A stretch of DNA of 64,000 nt, from NCBI GenBank assembly GCA_003222115.1, contig QHUL01000051.1, positions 81,925-145,924 of the forward strand, read 5' to 3'. Shown in pieces: positions 7,603-17,154 of this stretch (position 1 is the first letter of the stretch; each line of letters starts with the position of its first letter). The notes beneath the pieces were generated by a model. The model was not told the DNA's origin and did not search any database. It saw nothing but the letters and a program-made list of their open reading frames with translations. Made by a program: the position numbers and the translations under genes. Origin of the DNA: Gemmatimonadota bacterium (GTDB lineage: Bacteria > Gemmatimonadota > Gemmatimonadetes > Gemmatimonadales > GWC2-71-9).

Positions 7603-9648
7603 ATGAGCCGCCGCTTCGCGCTGCTGGGGATTCTCACCCTTCCCCTGTTTCTCTTCCCCCTTCCCCGGCTGTCGGCCCAAAGGCGGGCCATCACCTTCGA
7701 CGATTACATCGCCCTCAGGTCGGTGGGTGACCCGCAGCTCTCGCCCGACGGGAAGTGGGTGGCGTACACGGTCACGGAGCAGTCGCTCAAGGACAATCGC
7801 GGCACGACGCGCATCTGGCTCGCCGACGTTGCGACCGGGCAGGGCCGGGAGCTCACCGCCGGGCCCGGCTCCGACCGCCAGCCGCGTTGGTCGCCCGACG
7901 GGAAGACGCTCGCGTTCGTGTCCACGCGGCAGCACGGCGGGCAGCTCTGGGTGCTCTCGCTGGCGGGGGGCGAGGCGCGCCAGGTGACCACCCTGCCCGA
8001 CGGCGTGTTCGACCCCGTGTGGCTGCCGGATGGCAAGGCGCTGCTCGTGACGAGCGACATCAAGTGGCCGGCCGCGCAAGAGATGGATCGGCGCGCCGGA
8101 GACTATCCCACCGAGGCGCGGCTGTGGACCGGCCTGTTCTACCGCCACTGGGATGACTGGCGCGCCGGCAAGCGCCAGCACGTCTTCCGCGTCAGCCTCG
8201 CGGGCGACGGGGCGAAGGACCTCACCCCGATGGATTACGACGCGCCCACGATCGCCACCGGCGGCGACGGGGACGTGGCCGTCGCCCCCGACGGCAAAGA
8301 GATCGCCGTCGCGATGCATCTCGACTCGACCGTGGCCGACAACACCAACGTGGACATCGTGCTGCTCGACCCGGCCGGGTCCGGCACGCGGCCGCTCACG
8401 ACCGGCCGCGGCGCCGACAACACGCCACGCTACTCCCCGGACGGGAAGTGGCTCGCGTATCTGTCGCTGGAGCGGCCGGGCTTCGAGGCGGACAGACAAC
8501 GCTTGATGCTGGTGCGACGGAAGGACGGAAGGACGGAAAGTGGGGCGCCGACGGAAGTGACGTCCGGGTGGACGCTCTCCGTCGGGTCCTACACGTGGTG
8601 CGCGGATTCGAAGTGCGTCTACGCGGTCGTTGAGGAGCGCGGGAGAGAGAACATTCACCGGATCGACCTTCCGTCCTTCCGTCATTCCGTCGCCGTTGGC
8701 GGGGGCGGGGTGAACACCAACGCGCAAGTGACGCCGGACGGTCGCGGGGTGGTGTACCTGCACCAGAGCAACACCCAGCCCACCGAGGTGTGGGTTTCGG
8801 GACGGCAGCTGACGCACCACAACGACCAAGCGGTGGCCGCGCTCGACCTGAAGCCGCTCGAGCCGTTCGGCTTCGTGGGCGCACTGGGGGACTCGGTGTT
8901 CGGGTGGCTGCTCAAGCCCCCGGGCTTCGACCCGGCCAAGCGCTACCCCGTCGCCTACCTGGTGCACGGCGGGCCCCAGAGCGCCTGGCACGACGACTGG
9001 CACCCCCGCTGGAACTACCAGATGTTCGCCAGCCGGGGCTACGTCGTGGCCGCGGTCAACTTCCACGGGTCGACGGGCTACGGTCAGAAGTTCACCGACG
9101 CGATTTCGCAGCACTGGGGCGACTACCCGTTCGAGGATCTCATGAAGGGTCTCGACGTCGTCGCCCGGCTGCCGTTCGTGGACTCCACCCGCATGGGCGC
9201 GGCGGGCGCCTCGTACGGCGGCTACATGGTCTACTGGATCGCGGGCCACACGAACCGCTTCAAGGTCCTGGTGGACCACGACGGCGTGTTCAATCCGGCG
9301 AGCATGTACGGCACCACCGAGGAGCTGTGGTTCGTGGAGTGGGAGTTCGGCGGCACGGCCTACGCCAACCGGGCGCTGTACGAGAAGTGGTCCCCCTTGA
9401 ACTTCGCGCAGAACTGGAAGACGCCCATGCTCGTCGTCCACTCGCAGCTCGACTACCGCGTGGACCTCTCCGAGGGCTACCAGGCCTTCACGGCGCTCAA
9501 GAAGGTGGGCGTGCCGGCCAAGTTCCTGTACTTCCCGGATGAGGGGCACTGGGTGCTGAAGCCGCGCAATCGCCGCTTATGGTGGGGCACCGTGCTGGAC
9601 TGGCTCGACCAGTACCTGCAGCCGCCGGCGGCGACCGGAGCCCGCTAG
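7603..9648 (+). CDS. Secreted S9-family prolyl oligopeptidase
   Basis: 681 residues. An N-terminal signal peptide (about 1-24, ending near LSAQ) suggests a periplasmic or outer location. A beta-propeller with repeated SPDGKWVAY / SPDGKTLAF strands precedes the alpha/beta-hydrolase domain. The catalytic triad is Ser537 in GASYGGYM, Asp617 in HSQLDYRV and His649 in DEGHWV. The family cleaves short peptides, often after Pro or Ala. The frame is open well upstream of 7603, but that part is antisense to fabI and fabH. The stop overlaps the next GTG start (TAGTG). Confidence 0.95.
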   Translation: MSRRFALLGILTLPLFLFPLPRLSAQRRAITFDDYIALRSVGDPQLSPDGKWVAYTVTEQSLKDNRGTTRIWLADVATGQGRELTAGPGSDRQPRWSPDGKTLAFVSTRQHGGQLWVLSLAGGEARQVTTLPDGVFDPVWLPDGKALLVTSDIKWPAAQEMDRRAGDYPTEARLWTGLFYRHWDDWRAGKRQHVFRVSLAGDGAKDLTPMDYDAPTIATGGDGDVAVAPDGKEIAVAMHLDSTVADNTNVDIVLLDPAGSGTRPLTTGRGADNTPRYSPDGKWLAYLSLERPGFEADRQRLMLVRRKDGRTESGAPTEVTSGWTLSVGSYTWCADSKCVYAVVEERGRENIHRIDLPSFRHSVAVGGGGVNTNAQVTPDGRGVVYLHQSNTQPTEVWVSGRQLTHHNDQAVAALDLKPLEPFGFVGALGDSVFGWLLKPPGFDPAKRYPVAYLVHGGPQSAWHDDWHPRWNYQMFASRGYVVAAVNFHGSTGYGQKFTDAISQHWGDYPFEDLMKGLDVVARLPFVDSTRMGAAGASYGGYMVYWIAGHTNRFKVLVDHDGVFNPASMYGTTEELWFVEWEFGGTAYANRALYEKWSPLNFAQNWKTPMLVVHSQLDYRVDLSEGYQAFTALKKVGVPAKFLYFPDEGHWVLKPRNRRLWWGTVLDWLDQYLQPPAATGAR

Positions 9649-10064
9649 TGGTCGGCGAGCCGTTCCGGGCGACGCTCATCCGCGGCACCATCTTCGCCGC
9701 CGCGGCGGGGGCGGTGCTGCTCGTCACGCTGCCGCGGCACGGCGGCCTGGCGTCGGACTTCGTCGACGCGTTCACGCTCGCCTTTTGCTTCGCCTTCCTC
9801 GGGCATTACGTGGAGCTGGCGGCCCTCGCCCTTCCCGATATCGAGACGGGAGTCGGTCGGCTGGTGCGCGTCGCGGTGTGGTTCGCCGGCGGGCTGTGGT
9901 GCTACGTGGTGGCGCGCTTCCTGTGGGTCAAGTACGGCCGCGACCTCAACGAGCTACCCTCGCTCATCTGGGGCGGCGTCCTGTTCATCGCGATCGAGCT
10001 CGTGGTCCACGCGGTGCTGCATGCGCGGGGGAGGCCGAGCTTCTTTGGTGGGGAGTCATCTTGA
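9648..10064 (+). CDS. Small integral membrane protein (138 aa)
   Basis: GTG start at 9648 overlaps the last base of the peptidase stop codon. About four hydrophobic helices are predicted, including GTIFAAAAGAVLLV, FCFAFLGHYVELAALAL and GGVLFIAIELVVHAVL. No family recognised. A strong hairpin terminator follows at 10110. Confidence 0.75.
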   Translation: MVGEPFRATLIRGTIFAAAAGAVLLVTLPRHGGLASDFVDAFTLAFCFAFLGHYVELAALALPDIETGVGRLVRVAVWFAGGLWCYVVARFLWVKYGRDLNELPSLIWGGVLFIAIELVVHAVLHARGRPSFFGGESS

Positions 10065-10109
10065 GCCATCAGCCATCGGCCGTCAGCCTTCAGCGAGCTG
10101 ACTGCCGAA

Positions 10110-10134
10110 AGCTGTCTGCCGACAGCTATTTTTT
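10110..10134 (+). terminator. Rho-independent terminator
   Basis: agctgtc (10110-10116), loop tgcc, gacagct (10121-10127), then a, then six T residues (10129-10134). It terminates the S9/membrane-protein transcript and overlaps the stop codon of the convergent M1 peptidase gene. The preceding 45 nt consist of short cagcc/gctg-type repeats. Confidence 0.75.
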
Positions 10135-12072
10135 CTCCCACACGTTGTTCTCTCGTCGCACGTCGGGCAGGTTCATAGCCGGATCGATTTCCACCTTCAC
10201 AAGATCCGCCGCCAGCCGGCGCGCATAGGCGTAGCGGTTGCCGCGATACCAGATCTCGACCGGGAGCCGGACGGTCTCGACCGCGCCGCTCGCGAGCGTG
10301 AGCCGCAGGTCCACGGGCATCGGGAGGCCGCCCGGGCTCGCGAGGTAGACGAGCGCCGTCGTGCCGCCTGAATCGGAGCGGGTCCGCACCGAATCCACCG
10401 CCTGGTCGATCACGTCGGTGCGGTAAAACCAGCCGCGCCAGAACCACGACAGGTCCTCCCCCAGCGCGTCCTCCATCGTGCGGAAGAAGTCGGCAGGGGT
10501 GGGGTGCCTGAAGGCCCACCGCCGGATGTACTCGCGGAACGCGGCGTCGAAGCGCGTGGTGTCGGCGAGGACATAGTGCCGCAGCAGGTACAGGCCCGTC
10601 GCGGGCTTGGTGTAGTCGATCTGGCCGAGCAGTGTCGGGTCGACGCGGTCGGCGGAGAGCATCGGCGGCTCGTCGCGCCCGCTGCGGACGAATTGTGCCC
10701 ACGCCTGGGCGTTGCCGCGGTCGCGGTCCCAGGAGACGTCCGGGAAGAACGTACGCGTCGAGAAGATGTTGATGAACGTGTTGAACCCCTCGTCCTGCCA
10801 CATGTAGAGCCGCTCGTTCGACCCCACGATCATCGGGAACCACTCGTGACCCAGCTCGTGCGTCGTGACGCCGAAGAGGCCGAGCCCGCCGGAGCGATGC
10901 GAGCAGAACACGATCATCGGATACTCCATCCCGCCGACGGGCCCCGCGACGTTGATCGCCGTGGGATAGGGATAGCGGAACCACTTCTCGGAGTAGTGCT
11001 TGATCGAGTGCCGCGCGAACTCGGTGGAGCGGGCCCAGTCGGCGTTCGCCTCCGGCGGGTAGAACGACTGCAGCAGCACGCCCTGCCACCCGCTGGCGTC
11101 CCAGATGAAGTTGGGCGCCGCCGCCCAGGCGACGTCGCGCACGTTTTTCGCGCTGAACCGCCAGGTGAGGGTGGGGCTCGCGCCGGGCGAGCGAGGCCGG
11201 GTGAACGACCGGCCGACCTCGGACTTCGCGATGATGGGCACGGTGGTGTCCGACTTCAGTGCCGTAGCGAGGCGGGCGCGCTGCGTGGGCGTGAGCACTT
11301 CCGCCGGGTTCAGGAGGGTGCCCGTCGCCGCGACGACGAAGCTCGCCGGCACGGTGAGGGCGACATCGAAGTCGCCGTACTCGAGATAGAACTCGCCCTG
11401 CCCGAGGTATTGATCGGTGTTCCAGCCGCGCACGTCGTCGTACACGGCGAGCCGCGGATACCACTGCGCCAGCTCGTACAGCCACCCACCGGGGAACTGC
11501 TCCCGGCCCATCCGGTCCCCTCCGTGCTCGGGGATCTGGAACGAATAGGCGATCTCGAGCGACACCACACCGCCCGGGGGCAGCGCCTGGTCGAGGTCCA
11601 CACGCATCACGGTCCCGTTTACCGTGGTCACGAGCGACGCCCTCCGGACCGCCTGAGCACCCCGCCTGACCGCCTTGACGTAGTCGATCGTGTACCCGCC
11701 CACGAAGCCGCCGCCCGCGAACCGGGTGCCCGGCGGGTTCAGCGCCGCCCCCCTGCTGCCGTCGGCGAACAGGTTCTGGTCGAGCTGCAGCCAGACGTAC
11801 CGCAGCGTGTCGGGGGAGTTGTTCCCGTAGCGGATCGTCTCGTCGCCCCGGAGCGAGTGGCTCGCCGTGTCCAGCGTGGCGCGGATCGCGTAGTCGGCGC
11901 GCTGCTGCCAGTAGCGCGGTCCCGGTCGCCCCGAGCCTTCCCGCACGAGGCTCGGCGTCGGCAGCTCCAGGCGACGGAAGGGCGAGGTGTCGCCGACCTG
12001 GGGCGGCAGGGGTGTCGGGGACGCCGGGGGCGACTGCTGCAGTACGACGACGGCCAATGCGAGTGCGAGCAT
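10126..12072 (-). CDS. M1-family zinc metallopeptidase
   Basis: 648 residues. A hydrophobic N-terminus (MLALALAVVV) indicates export. The zinc site is clear: HELGH at 405-409, with the third ligand Glu428 in MWQDEGF, the normal 18-residue spacing. GPVGGMEYPMIVF precedes it, corresponding to the GxMEN-type exopeptidase loop, here GGMEY. A long beta-rich N-terminal region and a C-terminal domain fit M1 aminopeptidases of Gemmatimonadota-like genomes. Start has GAGGA upstream. Not tightly linked to the EamA gene, which ends 50 nt upstream. Confidence 0.94.
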   Translation of the reverse strand: MLALALAVVVLQQSPPASPTPLPPQVGDTSPFRRLELPTPSLVREGSGRPGPRYWQQRADYAIRATLDTASHSLRGDETIRYGNNSPDTLRYVWLQLDQNLFADGSRGAALNPPGTRFAGGGFVGGYTIDYVKAVRRGAQAVRRASLVTTVNGTVMRVDLDQALPPGGVVSLEIAYSFQIPEHGGDRMGREQFPGGWLYELAQWYPRLAVYDDVRGWNTDQYLGQGEFYLEYGDFDVALTVPASFVVAATGTLLNPAEVLTPTQRARLATALKSDTTVPIIAKSEVGRSFTRPRSPGASPTLTWRFSAKNVRDVAWAAAPNFIWDASGWQGVLLQSFYPPEANADWARSTEFARHSIKHYSEKWFRYPYPTAINVAGPVGGMEYPMIVFCSHRSGGLGLFGVTTHELGHEWFPMIVGSNERLYMWQDEGFNTFINIFSTRTFFPDVSWDRDRGNAQAWAQFVRSGRDEPPMLSADRVDPTLLGQIDYTKPATGLYLLRHYVLADTTRFDAAFREYIRRWAFRHPTPADFFRTMEDALGEDLSWFWRGWFYRTDVIDQAVDSVRTRSDSGGTTALVYLASPGGLPMPVDLRLTLASGAVETVRLPVEIWYRGNRYAYARRLAADLVKVEIDPAMNLPDVRRENNVWEKK

Positions 12073-12122
12073 CGAGCGATGTCCTCGAAGTGTGGGTGAA
12101 GGATGGGGACGAAGCCGGCGTC

Positions 12123-13067
12123 TTACGTCGTCCGACCTCGTCCCTCCTGCGCCTCTTCCAGGTAGCCGCCCGCCACGCCGCCGACGACCATCGCGAGCCC
12201 GAGCCAGCCGAGCCCGCTGAGGTGCTGGTCGAAGAGCAGCAGGGCGAGCAGCGCGCCGACGACGGGCTCGATCGTCGCGGCGACGGCCGTGGGGGCCGCG
12301 TCGATGCGGCGCACACCGGCGAAGAAGAGGAAGTTCGCGCCCAGCACGGGGCCGAGCACGAGCGCGGCGATGTAGATCCAGCCTCCGATGGTCGGCGGGG
12401 GCGCCGGCGGATGGCCGGCCAGGGGCAGGATGACGCCGAGGATGAGCGTGCCGCCCGCGATCTCGAGCAGCAGCACCCGCAGCGCGCCATAGCGGGGCAC
12501 CGCGAAGCGCGCCAGCAGCGTGCTGCCGGCGTAGCTCGCCGCCGCGAGCAGGCCGCCCGCAACGCCCGCGGCGAGCCGCACCGACCCCGCCGCCGTGCCG
12601 TGGCTGCCGCCACGTACGGTGAGGGCCGCGCCGAGCATCGCCACGAGGGCGAGCGCCAGCCGCAGCGGGGTGAGCGCTTCCCCGAGCAGCGGCTTCGCGA
12701 GCACCGCGACCAGCACCGGGGCGATGTAGAGCAGCGCAGCCGCCCCGGCGACCCCCGCCCCGGCGATCCCGAACTGGTATGCCACCTCGAACAACGCGAC
12801 CAACGCGCCGCCGCCCACCCCGACGAGCAGCAGGGCGGTGCGGTCGATGCGAAAGAGGTCGCGGTGGAACAGCAGGCCGTAGGCGACGAGCGCCAGCGTG
12901 CCGAGCAGGATGCGCCAGAACCCGATCCCGGTGATCGCGGCGCCCTCGCGGTAGAGGGCGGTGCTCAAGGGGCCCGTGGTTCCCCAGGTGGCGCCGGCCG
13001 CGAGCGCAAACAGGTAGCCGGCCAGACGCGTGGCGCGGGCGACCGGTAGTCGAGCCGTGGCGGTCAC
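12123..13067 (-). CDS. EamA/DMT-superfamily metabolite exporter
   Basis: 314 residues with ten predicted membrane helices in two EamA repeats. The first contains FALAAGATWGTTGPLS near residue 17 and the second GLLAAASYAGSTLLARF near 165. Members export amino acids or other metabolites; the substrate cannot be told. GTG start at 13067, 22 nt after the phzF-like gene stop, so probably in the same operon. Confidence 0.9.
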   Translation of the reverse strand: MTATARLPVARATRLAGYLFALAAGATWGTTGPLSTALYREGAAITGIGFWRILLGTLALVAYGLLFHRDLFRIDRTALLLVGVGGGALVALFEVAYQFGIAGAGVAGAAALLYIAPVLVAVLAKPLLGEALTPLRLALALVAMLGAALTVRGGSHGTAAGSVRLAAGVAGGLLAAASYAGSTLLARFAVPRYGALRVLLLEIAGGTLILGVILPLAGHPPAPPPTIGGWIYIAALVLGPVLGANFLFFAGVRRIDAAPTAVAATIEPVVGALLALLLFDQHLSGLGWLGLAMVVGGVAGGYLEEAQEGRGRTT

Positions 13068-13089
13068 GGGCCGAACGCGACCCGGTCCG

Positions 13090-13887
13090 TCAGTCGTCGG
13101 CGGCGAGCTCGGCGCGCAGCACCGTCACGGCCTGGCCGCCGAGGATCACGCGGTCCCCTGCGGGGCGCACGCGGAGCACGCCACCTCGCGCGGAGGCTTG
13201 ATAGGCGAGGAGCTCTTTCTTCTTCAGCCGCTCGCTCCAATAGGGGCCCAACGCGCAGTGGGCGGAGCCCGTGACGGGATCCTCGGGGACGCCGGAGCGC
13301 GGAGCGAAGAAGCGGGAGACGAAGTCGAAGCCGTCGGACGACGCGCGGCTCGTGACCATCACGCCGCGGGCTTCCACCCGCGCGAGCGCGGTGAGATCGG
13401 GCTCGAGCGCCCGCACGGACTCCTCGCCGTCCAGTTCCACCAGGTAGTCGAAGCGGGTCTTCCCCACGTAGCGCGGCTTCACACCCAGGGCGTCGACGAG
13501 GCCGGGCGGCGCGACCGCGGCGGTCGGGGGGGTGGCGGGGAAGTCGAGCTCGATCCACGCACCCCGGCGCACGGCGCCGAGCAGGCCGCTGCGCGTATGA
13601 AACGTGGCCGGCGCGTCTCCGGCGAGATGCCCGTCCTCCCACAGCACGTGCGCGGACGCGAGCGTGGCGTGGCCACACAGGTCCACCTCGACCGCGGGAG
13701 TGAACCAGCGGAGCCGGTAGCAGTCGCCGTCGGGGCGGAGGAAGGCCGTCTCGGAGAGGTTCATCTCGCGGGCGACCGCCTGCATCCAGGCGGCGTCGCG
13801 CGGCTCGGGGAGCACGCACACGGCGGCGGGGTTACCGCCGAAGCGGCGGTCGGTGAACGCGTCGACCTGAACGATCCGGAGTCCCAT
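13090..13887 (-). CDS. PhzF-family isomerase/epimerase
   Basis: 265 residues. Starts MGLRIVQVDAFTDRRFGGNPAAVCVLP, with the family Glu in MNLSETAFL and the typical CGHATLASAHVLWE and DPVTGSAHCALGPYW. PhzF relatives are cytoplasmic acid/base isomerases with two similar halves. Phenazine synthesis is not implied, since no other phz genes are here. The neighbouring EamA exporter may handle its product (inference). Confidence 0.93.
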   Translation of the reverse strand: MGLRIVQVDAFTDRRFGGNPAAVCVLPEPRDAAWMQAVAREMNLSETAFLRPDGDCYRLRWFTPAVEVDLCGHATLASAHVLWEDGHLAGDAPATFHTRSGLLGAVRRGAWIELDFPATPPTAAVAPPGLVDALGVKPRYVGKTRFDYLVELDGEESVRALEPDLTALARVEARGVMVTSRASSDGFDFVSRFFAPRSGVPEDPVTGSAHCALGPYWSERLKKKELLAYQASARGGVLRVRPAGDRVILGGQAVTVLRAELAADD

Positions 13888-13893
13888 CGCCCT

Positions 13894-13989
13894 CTAAGTT
13901 ACTCGCTTCCCCAAGCGGTGCGTTAGGAGGTGGACGCCGATCCCCACGGCCAGCGACGCGACGAGCAGCCACGTTTCGTAATGCGCCAC
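13894..13989 (-). CDS. Possible single-helix small protein (31 aa)
   Basis: A short frame from GTG 13989 encodes one membrane helix (WLLVASLAVGIGVHLL) with a basic tail. The same frame extends upstream without an accepted start codon to the end of the DUF4173 gene. It fits the 124-nt gap between that gene and phzF and ends 6 nt before the phzF start. Membrane-like composition is the only support; it could be noncoding. Confidence 0.25.
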   Translation of the reverse strand: MAHYETWLLVASLAVGIGVHLLTHRLGKRVT

Positions 13990-14011
13990 GTCTTTCCGTG
14001 AAAGAAACGGA

Positions 14012-15508
14012 TCACCGATGTGACTCCTTGCAGGCGACTGCCCGGAGGTCCGCTTCGCGTCCCTGCACGGCCTGGCGCGCCCGGCGGCGCGCGAGGTTCC
14101 AATTCCGCCAGTCGTCGTCCCCGCGCCCCCAGCGTGCGAGGAGCCGTGCGCTCAGCCGACACTGCTCCGCACCGCCCAGCCGCGGGACGGCCGCGAGGAG
14201 GACGGGCACCGCGTCGGCGCTCAGGGAGGCCGCGTACTTGGCGTCGAACGGTCGGTCGTGGGGCAGCCGGCCGAGGTTGGTGCGCACGATGAAGGCGTCG
14301 GGATTGAGGACGTGCAGCCCGGCGAGCACAGCGAACCCCTGCACCAGTGCGCCGAAGGCGAAGCGCCGCGGCTGCCCGCGCAGCACGGTCCAACCGAACC
14401 ACCCGACGATGCCGGCGACGTACACCATGAAGGCGGTGGCGTACAGCCGTACCTCCGACAGCCCGAACTGGTCCACATAGAGGCGCATCCGCTCGAGCGC
14501 GGAGGCCATCACGACCGCGAGCAGCAGGATCAGCAATCCGGCGAGAGACCGGAAGGTGCGGCGCTGCTGAGGCGCCTCGTTGCGAACGGCCCAGTCCGCC
14601 GCGAGCAGGATAGGCAGCACGAGGGCGCTCGCGGCGACCAGCTCGAAGAACCCCCGACGCGCGTACTCGGCGTAGGTCAGGCCCGTGGTGCGTTGGATCA
14701 GGTCGGTCCCGCCGAAGAAGTAGCGGAGTTGGATGACCACGAAGAGGAGGAACAGCGCGTCGAGCAGACCGAGGGCAGTGCCGACCGGGACAATGCCGAG
14801 GGAAAAGCCCCGGCCTGGGCCGCCGGTCGGTTGCGCCACGGCGCGGAGCAGAGCACTCCACAACACGCCGCCGGCGAGCGTCGTTCCACACGCGATGAGA
14901 AACGTGTGCGACGCGACCGCCCCAAAGTCGATGTCGAAGGCGCCGGCCAGCACGTTGCCGAACACGGCGTCGGCCGATGCGAACAGGCCGCCGAAGACGA
15001 GCAGCAGCGGCAATGCCAGCAGGGTGCCGGCGCCGACCGCGCGCAGGTGGCGCAGCGCGCCGCCACTCGGCAACTCCTCCCACCGCACGTCCCGTCCCAC
15101 CAGCGCGAAAGCACCGACGCACGCGCCCACCGCCGCCGCCAAGCCCGCCTGCACGTACTCCCACGCATGGAGGCCACGGATGGCGACGCCGCGCAGGCTC
15201 AGGCAGGCGAGGCAGCAGAGGATCGCGAGCCCGATCGAGTCCAGCGCTCGGAGCGCCATCGAGTCCCGCGCGGTGAAGTTCGACGCCAACAGCAGGATGG
15301 CCACCGCGAGCCAGAGGGCATCGGCGCTCACCGCGATGCCGTGGCGGTGCACGATGTAGGCCGCCGCGGCGACGAGTCCGGCGGTGCAGAGCAGTGCGTT
15401 CAGTCCCCAGGGCGTGGCGCGCAGCAGGAGGTCGCCCGAAACGCCCAGCACAGTAGCGGCGCCCAGGATCTCGAGGCCGAGCCTCGTCTTCTCGCTCATG
15501 GCGTTCAT
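14012..15508 (-). CDS. DUF4173/DUF4153-type polytopic membrane protein
   Basis: 498 residues, about 12 predicted membrane helices, then a soluble C-terminal tail with an RRRARQ stretch. The family hallmark [16 protein letters not shown] is present near the middle. ATG at 15508 overlaps the uppS stop (ATGA), so it is coupled to uppS. Function in the family is unknown; coupling to undecaprenyl phosphate synthesis hints at an envelope role (inference). Confidence 0.9.
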   Translation of the reverse strand: MNAMSEKTRLGLEILGAATVLGVSGDLLLRATPWGLNALLCTAGLVAAAAYIVHRHGIAVSADALWLAVAILLLASNFTARDSMALRALDSIGLAILCCLACLSLRGVAIRGLHAWEYVQAGLAAAVGACVGAFALVGRDVRWEELPSGGALRHLRAVGAGTLLALPLLLVFGGLFASADAVFGNVLAGAFDIDFGAVASHTFLIACGTTLAGGVLWSALLRAVAQPTGGPGRGFSLGIVPVGTALGLLDALFLLFVVIQLRYFFGGTDLIQRTTGLTYAEYARRGFFELVAASALVLPILLAADWAVRNEAPQQRRTFRSLAGLLILLLAVVMASALERMRLYVDQFGLSEVRLYATAFMVYVAGIVGWFGWTVLRGQPRRFAFGALVQGFAVLAGLHVLNPDAFIVRTNLGRLPHDRPFDAKYAASLSADAVPVLLAAVPRLGGAEQCRLSARLLARWGRGDDDWRNWNLARRRARQAVQGREADLRAVACKESHR

Positions 15509-16137
15509 CCCGCCGCAGTCTCTGGCAGCCCGCCGAAGCGGCGCTGCCGCCTGCGGAATTCGCCGATCGCCGCGGCGAGATCGGCGGGGCCGAAATCCGG
15601 CCAGTAGCGGTCGCTGAAGTGGAGCTCGGCGTACGCGCACTCCCACAGCAGGAAGTCGCTGAGGCGCTGCTCGCCGCCGGTGCGGATGAGGAGGTCGACG
15701 TCGGGGAGGAGGAGGCCCGCCTGGATCGCGGCACGGCCGGAGTAGTCGACGAGGAGCCGGAGGAAGAGCGTCTCGTTGCCGGCGGTCGCCTGCTCGGCCG
15801 CGTCGATCGCCACGCCGAGGAGGGCGGGGAGCCGGTCGCGGCGGCCGACGACCTCGAGCCGCACGCCGTTCGCGACGAGCCGCGGAGTCTCGCTCCGCAG
15901 GTAGCGGGCGAAGAGGCGCATCAGGGCCGCGACCTCGTCGGGGGGCCGCTTCCAGTTGTCGGCGGAGAATGCGAACAGCGTGAGCTGGCCGATGCCGAGG
16001 CCGGGCGCCGCCTCGACGATGCGGCGCACCGCGCGGGCGCCGGCGCTGTGGCCGGCGGCGCGCGGCAGGCCGCGGCGCGTCGCCCAGCGCCCGTTGCCGT
16101 CCATGACGATCGCGACGTGCAGAGAAGTACTTTGCAT
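15505..16137 (-). CDS. uppS: Polyprenyl (undecaprenyl) diphosphate synthase, shortened
   Basis: 210 residues. Makes the lipid carrier for cell-wall precursors from FPP and IPP. Catalytic motif VMDGNGRWA (Asp13), [11 protein letters not shown] at 55-65, and [20 protein letters not shown] at 150-169 are intact. Between DYSGRAAI (131-138) and DLLIRTGGE (148) there are only 9 residues, where E. coli UppS has about 38, so a helical segment is missing. The frame is continuous, so this is not a frameshift. The start codon lies inside a palindrome shared with the regulator promoter at 17153. Confidence 0.92.
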   Translation of the reverse strand: MQSTSLHVAIVMDGNGRWATRRGLPRAAGHSAGARAVRRIVEAAPGLGIGQLTLFAFSADNWKRPPDEVAALMRLFARYLRSETPRLVANGVRLEVVGRRDRLPALLGVAIDAAEQATAGNETLFLRLLVDYSGRAAIQAGLLLPDVDLLIRTGGEQRLSDFLLWECAYAELHFSDRYWPDFGPADLAAAIGEFRRRQRRFGGLPETAAG

Positions 16138-16145
16138 CGTAAAGT
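16125..16145. promoter_or_regulatory. Imperfect operator copy over the uppS start codon
   Basis: Matches the palindrome at 17153-17173 at 19 of 21 positions in the same orientation. The half-site ACTTTGC is exact; the other half reads GTAAAGT instead of GCAAAGT. It spans the uppS ATG (16135-16137). Regulation of uppS by the nearby winged-helix protein is inferred. No clear -10 box is visible here. Confidence 0.5.
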
Positions 16146-16155
16146 TCGATCCCAC

Positions 16156-16174
16156 AAAAAAAGGCGCCCCGCCT
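16156..16174 (-). terminator. Weak hairpin with T-tract after regulator gene
   Basis: On the - strand a short G/C hairpin (AGGC/GCCT, 16162-16174) overlaps the regulator stop codon and is followed by seven T residues (16161-16156). It would separate the regulator transcript from uppS. The stem is short. Confidence 0.4.
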
Positions 16175-16541
16175 AGCGCTCGCGGGTCGCCCGGATCAGG
16201 GCCTCCATGTGGTCGAGGTAGCGCTCCAGGGCACGCCGTCCCGACGCCGTGAGGCGGTACTCGGTCTTCGGCACGCGCCCCGCGAAGGACTTGGCGCACT
16301 TCACGTACTGCGCCGCCTCGAGCTTGCGGGCGTGCACGCTGAGATTGCCGTCGCTCGTCTGGAGCAGCCGCTTGAGCTCGTTGAAGGTGAGCGACTCGGT
16401 CACCGCGAGCGCGCTCACGATGCCGAGCCGGATCCGCTCGTGGATCAGGCGGTCGAGCTGCGGCGGCTCCGGCCGCACGCGCTGTGGGCGAGGCGCCCGC
16501 TCCGCGGCCTCCGCCCGGCGCGCAGCCGTCGATTTAGCCAC
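16173..16541 (-). CDS. Winged-helix transcriptional regulator (HTH_34 / PF13601 type)
   Basis: 122 residues. A basic N-terminal tail of about 28 residues is followed by a winged helix: [19 protein letters not shown], recognition helix region [19 protein letters not shown], wing [20 protein letters not shown], and a C-terminal dimerisation helix. This family usually represses its own operon with a small membrane protein. GTG start with GGAGG 4 nt upstream overlaps the membrane-protein stop by 8 nt. The palindrome upstream of that operon is the likely binding site. Confidence 0.92.
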   Translation of the reverse strand: MAKSTAARRAEAAERAPRPQRVRPEPPQLDRLIHERIRLGIVSALAVTESLTFNELKRLLQTSDGNLSVHARKLEAAQYVKCAKSFAGRVPKTEYRLTASGRRALERYLDHMEALIRATRER

Positions 16542-17118
16542 CGTACCTCCGTGCGATGACGACGCCGAACGCGATGTGCAACCCGCCGAACCCCGCCCCC
16601 AGCAGCCAGTTGCCCCAGGCCGGGGGGCCGAACAGCGCGGCGGCCCCGGCGAGCATGAAGCACAGCCCCATCACGGGCACGATGCGCACCGAGAACGCGC
16701 CGCCCGTGACGAAGCCAGTCCCGTACAGGAGCAGCCACACGCCCGGCAGCGCGTGCCACTGGCCGGCGCGATACAGCGCGATGGTCAGCAGACCGCCGAC
16801 CGCCATGGGCGGGATGAACCCCAACCAGAAGCGCCGCCCGGGCCCGGAGAGGATCGGGTCGTTCACGGCGTACGCCTTGCGGACCATGGTCCCGCCGCCG
16901 ATCACCAGGGCCACGATCGCTTCGCCCAGCCACGTCGCGAGCCAGAGCTCCACGCTGGGCTGGCGCGCCGCGAGCAGCGCGGCGGCGAGCGCCGTAACTC
17001 CCACCGCGACCTGCCCCCACCCCGGCACCGCGGTGAACGCGCCGGCGCGCTCCATCGTCTCGCGGATGTAGCGCAGGTTGTCGATGGCGCGGTCGTGCAG
17101 GGGCCGGGGGGACGTCAT
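16534..17118 (-). CDS. Membrane protein paired with winged-helix regulator
   Basis: 194 residues. A soluble N-terminal helix ([20 protein letters not shown]) precedes about five membrane helices (from [17 protein letters not shown] onward). The pairing of this type of membrane protein with an HTH_34 regulator is recurrent; its function is not established. ATG at 17118 sits 7 nt after a TATACT box, so the mRNA is probably leaderless. Confidence 0.85.
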   Translation of the reverse strand: MTSPRPLHDRAIDNLRYIRETMERAGAFTAVPGWGQVAVGVTALAAALLAARQPSVELWLATWLGEAIVALVIGGGTMVRKAYAVNDPILSGPGRRFWLGFIPPMAVGGLLTIALYRAGQWHALPGVWLLLYGTGFVTGGAFSVRIVPVMGLCFMLAGAAALFGPPAWGNWLLGAGFGGLHIAFGVVIARRYGG

Positions 17119-17125
17119 GGGGAGA

Positions 17126-17154
17126 AGTATAGCGTCAGGGCGATGTTTTGACAA
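17126..17154 (-). promoter_or_regulatory. Sigma70-type promoter, probably leaderless
   Basis: On the - strand, TTGTCA (17154-17149) and TATACT (17131-17126) are separated by exactly 17 nt. The ATG of the membrane-protein gene follows 7 nt after the -10, so transcription would start at or next to the start codon. It is the best promoter in the window. Confidence 0.8.

Noticed and set aside
10504..12099. Long + strand frame of about 531 codons
   Set aside because: It is antisense to the M1 peptidase with its intact zinc motif; composition is Arg/Glu/Val-rich.
13090..13887. Phenazine biosynthesis locus
   Set aside because: Only a PhzF-type isomerase is present. No other phenazine genes are in the window, and the PhzF family is widespread outside phenazine pathways.
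15505..16137. uppS as a frameshifted pseudogene
   Set aside because: The reading frame is continuous through all catalytic motifs on both sides of the short segment.
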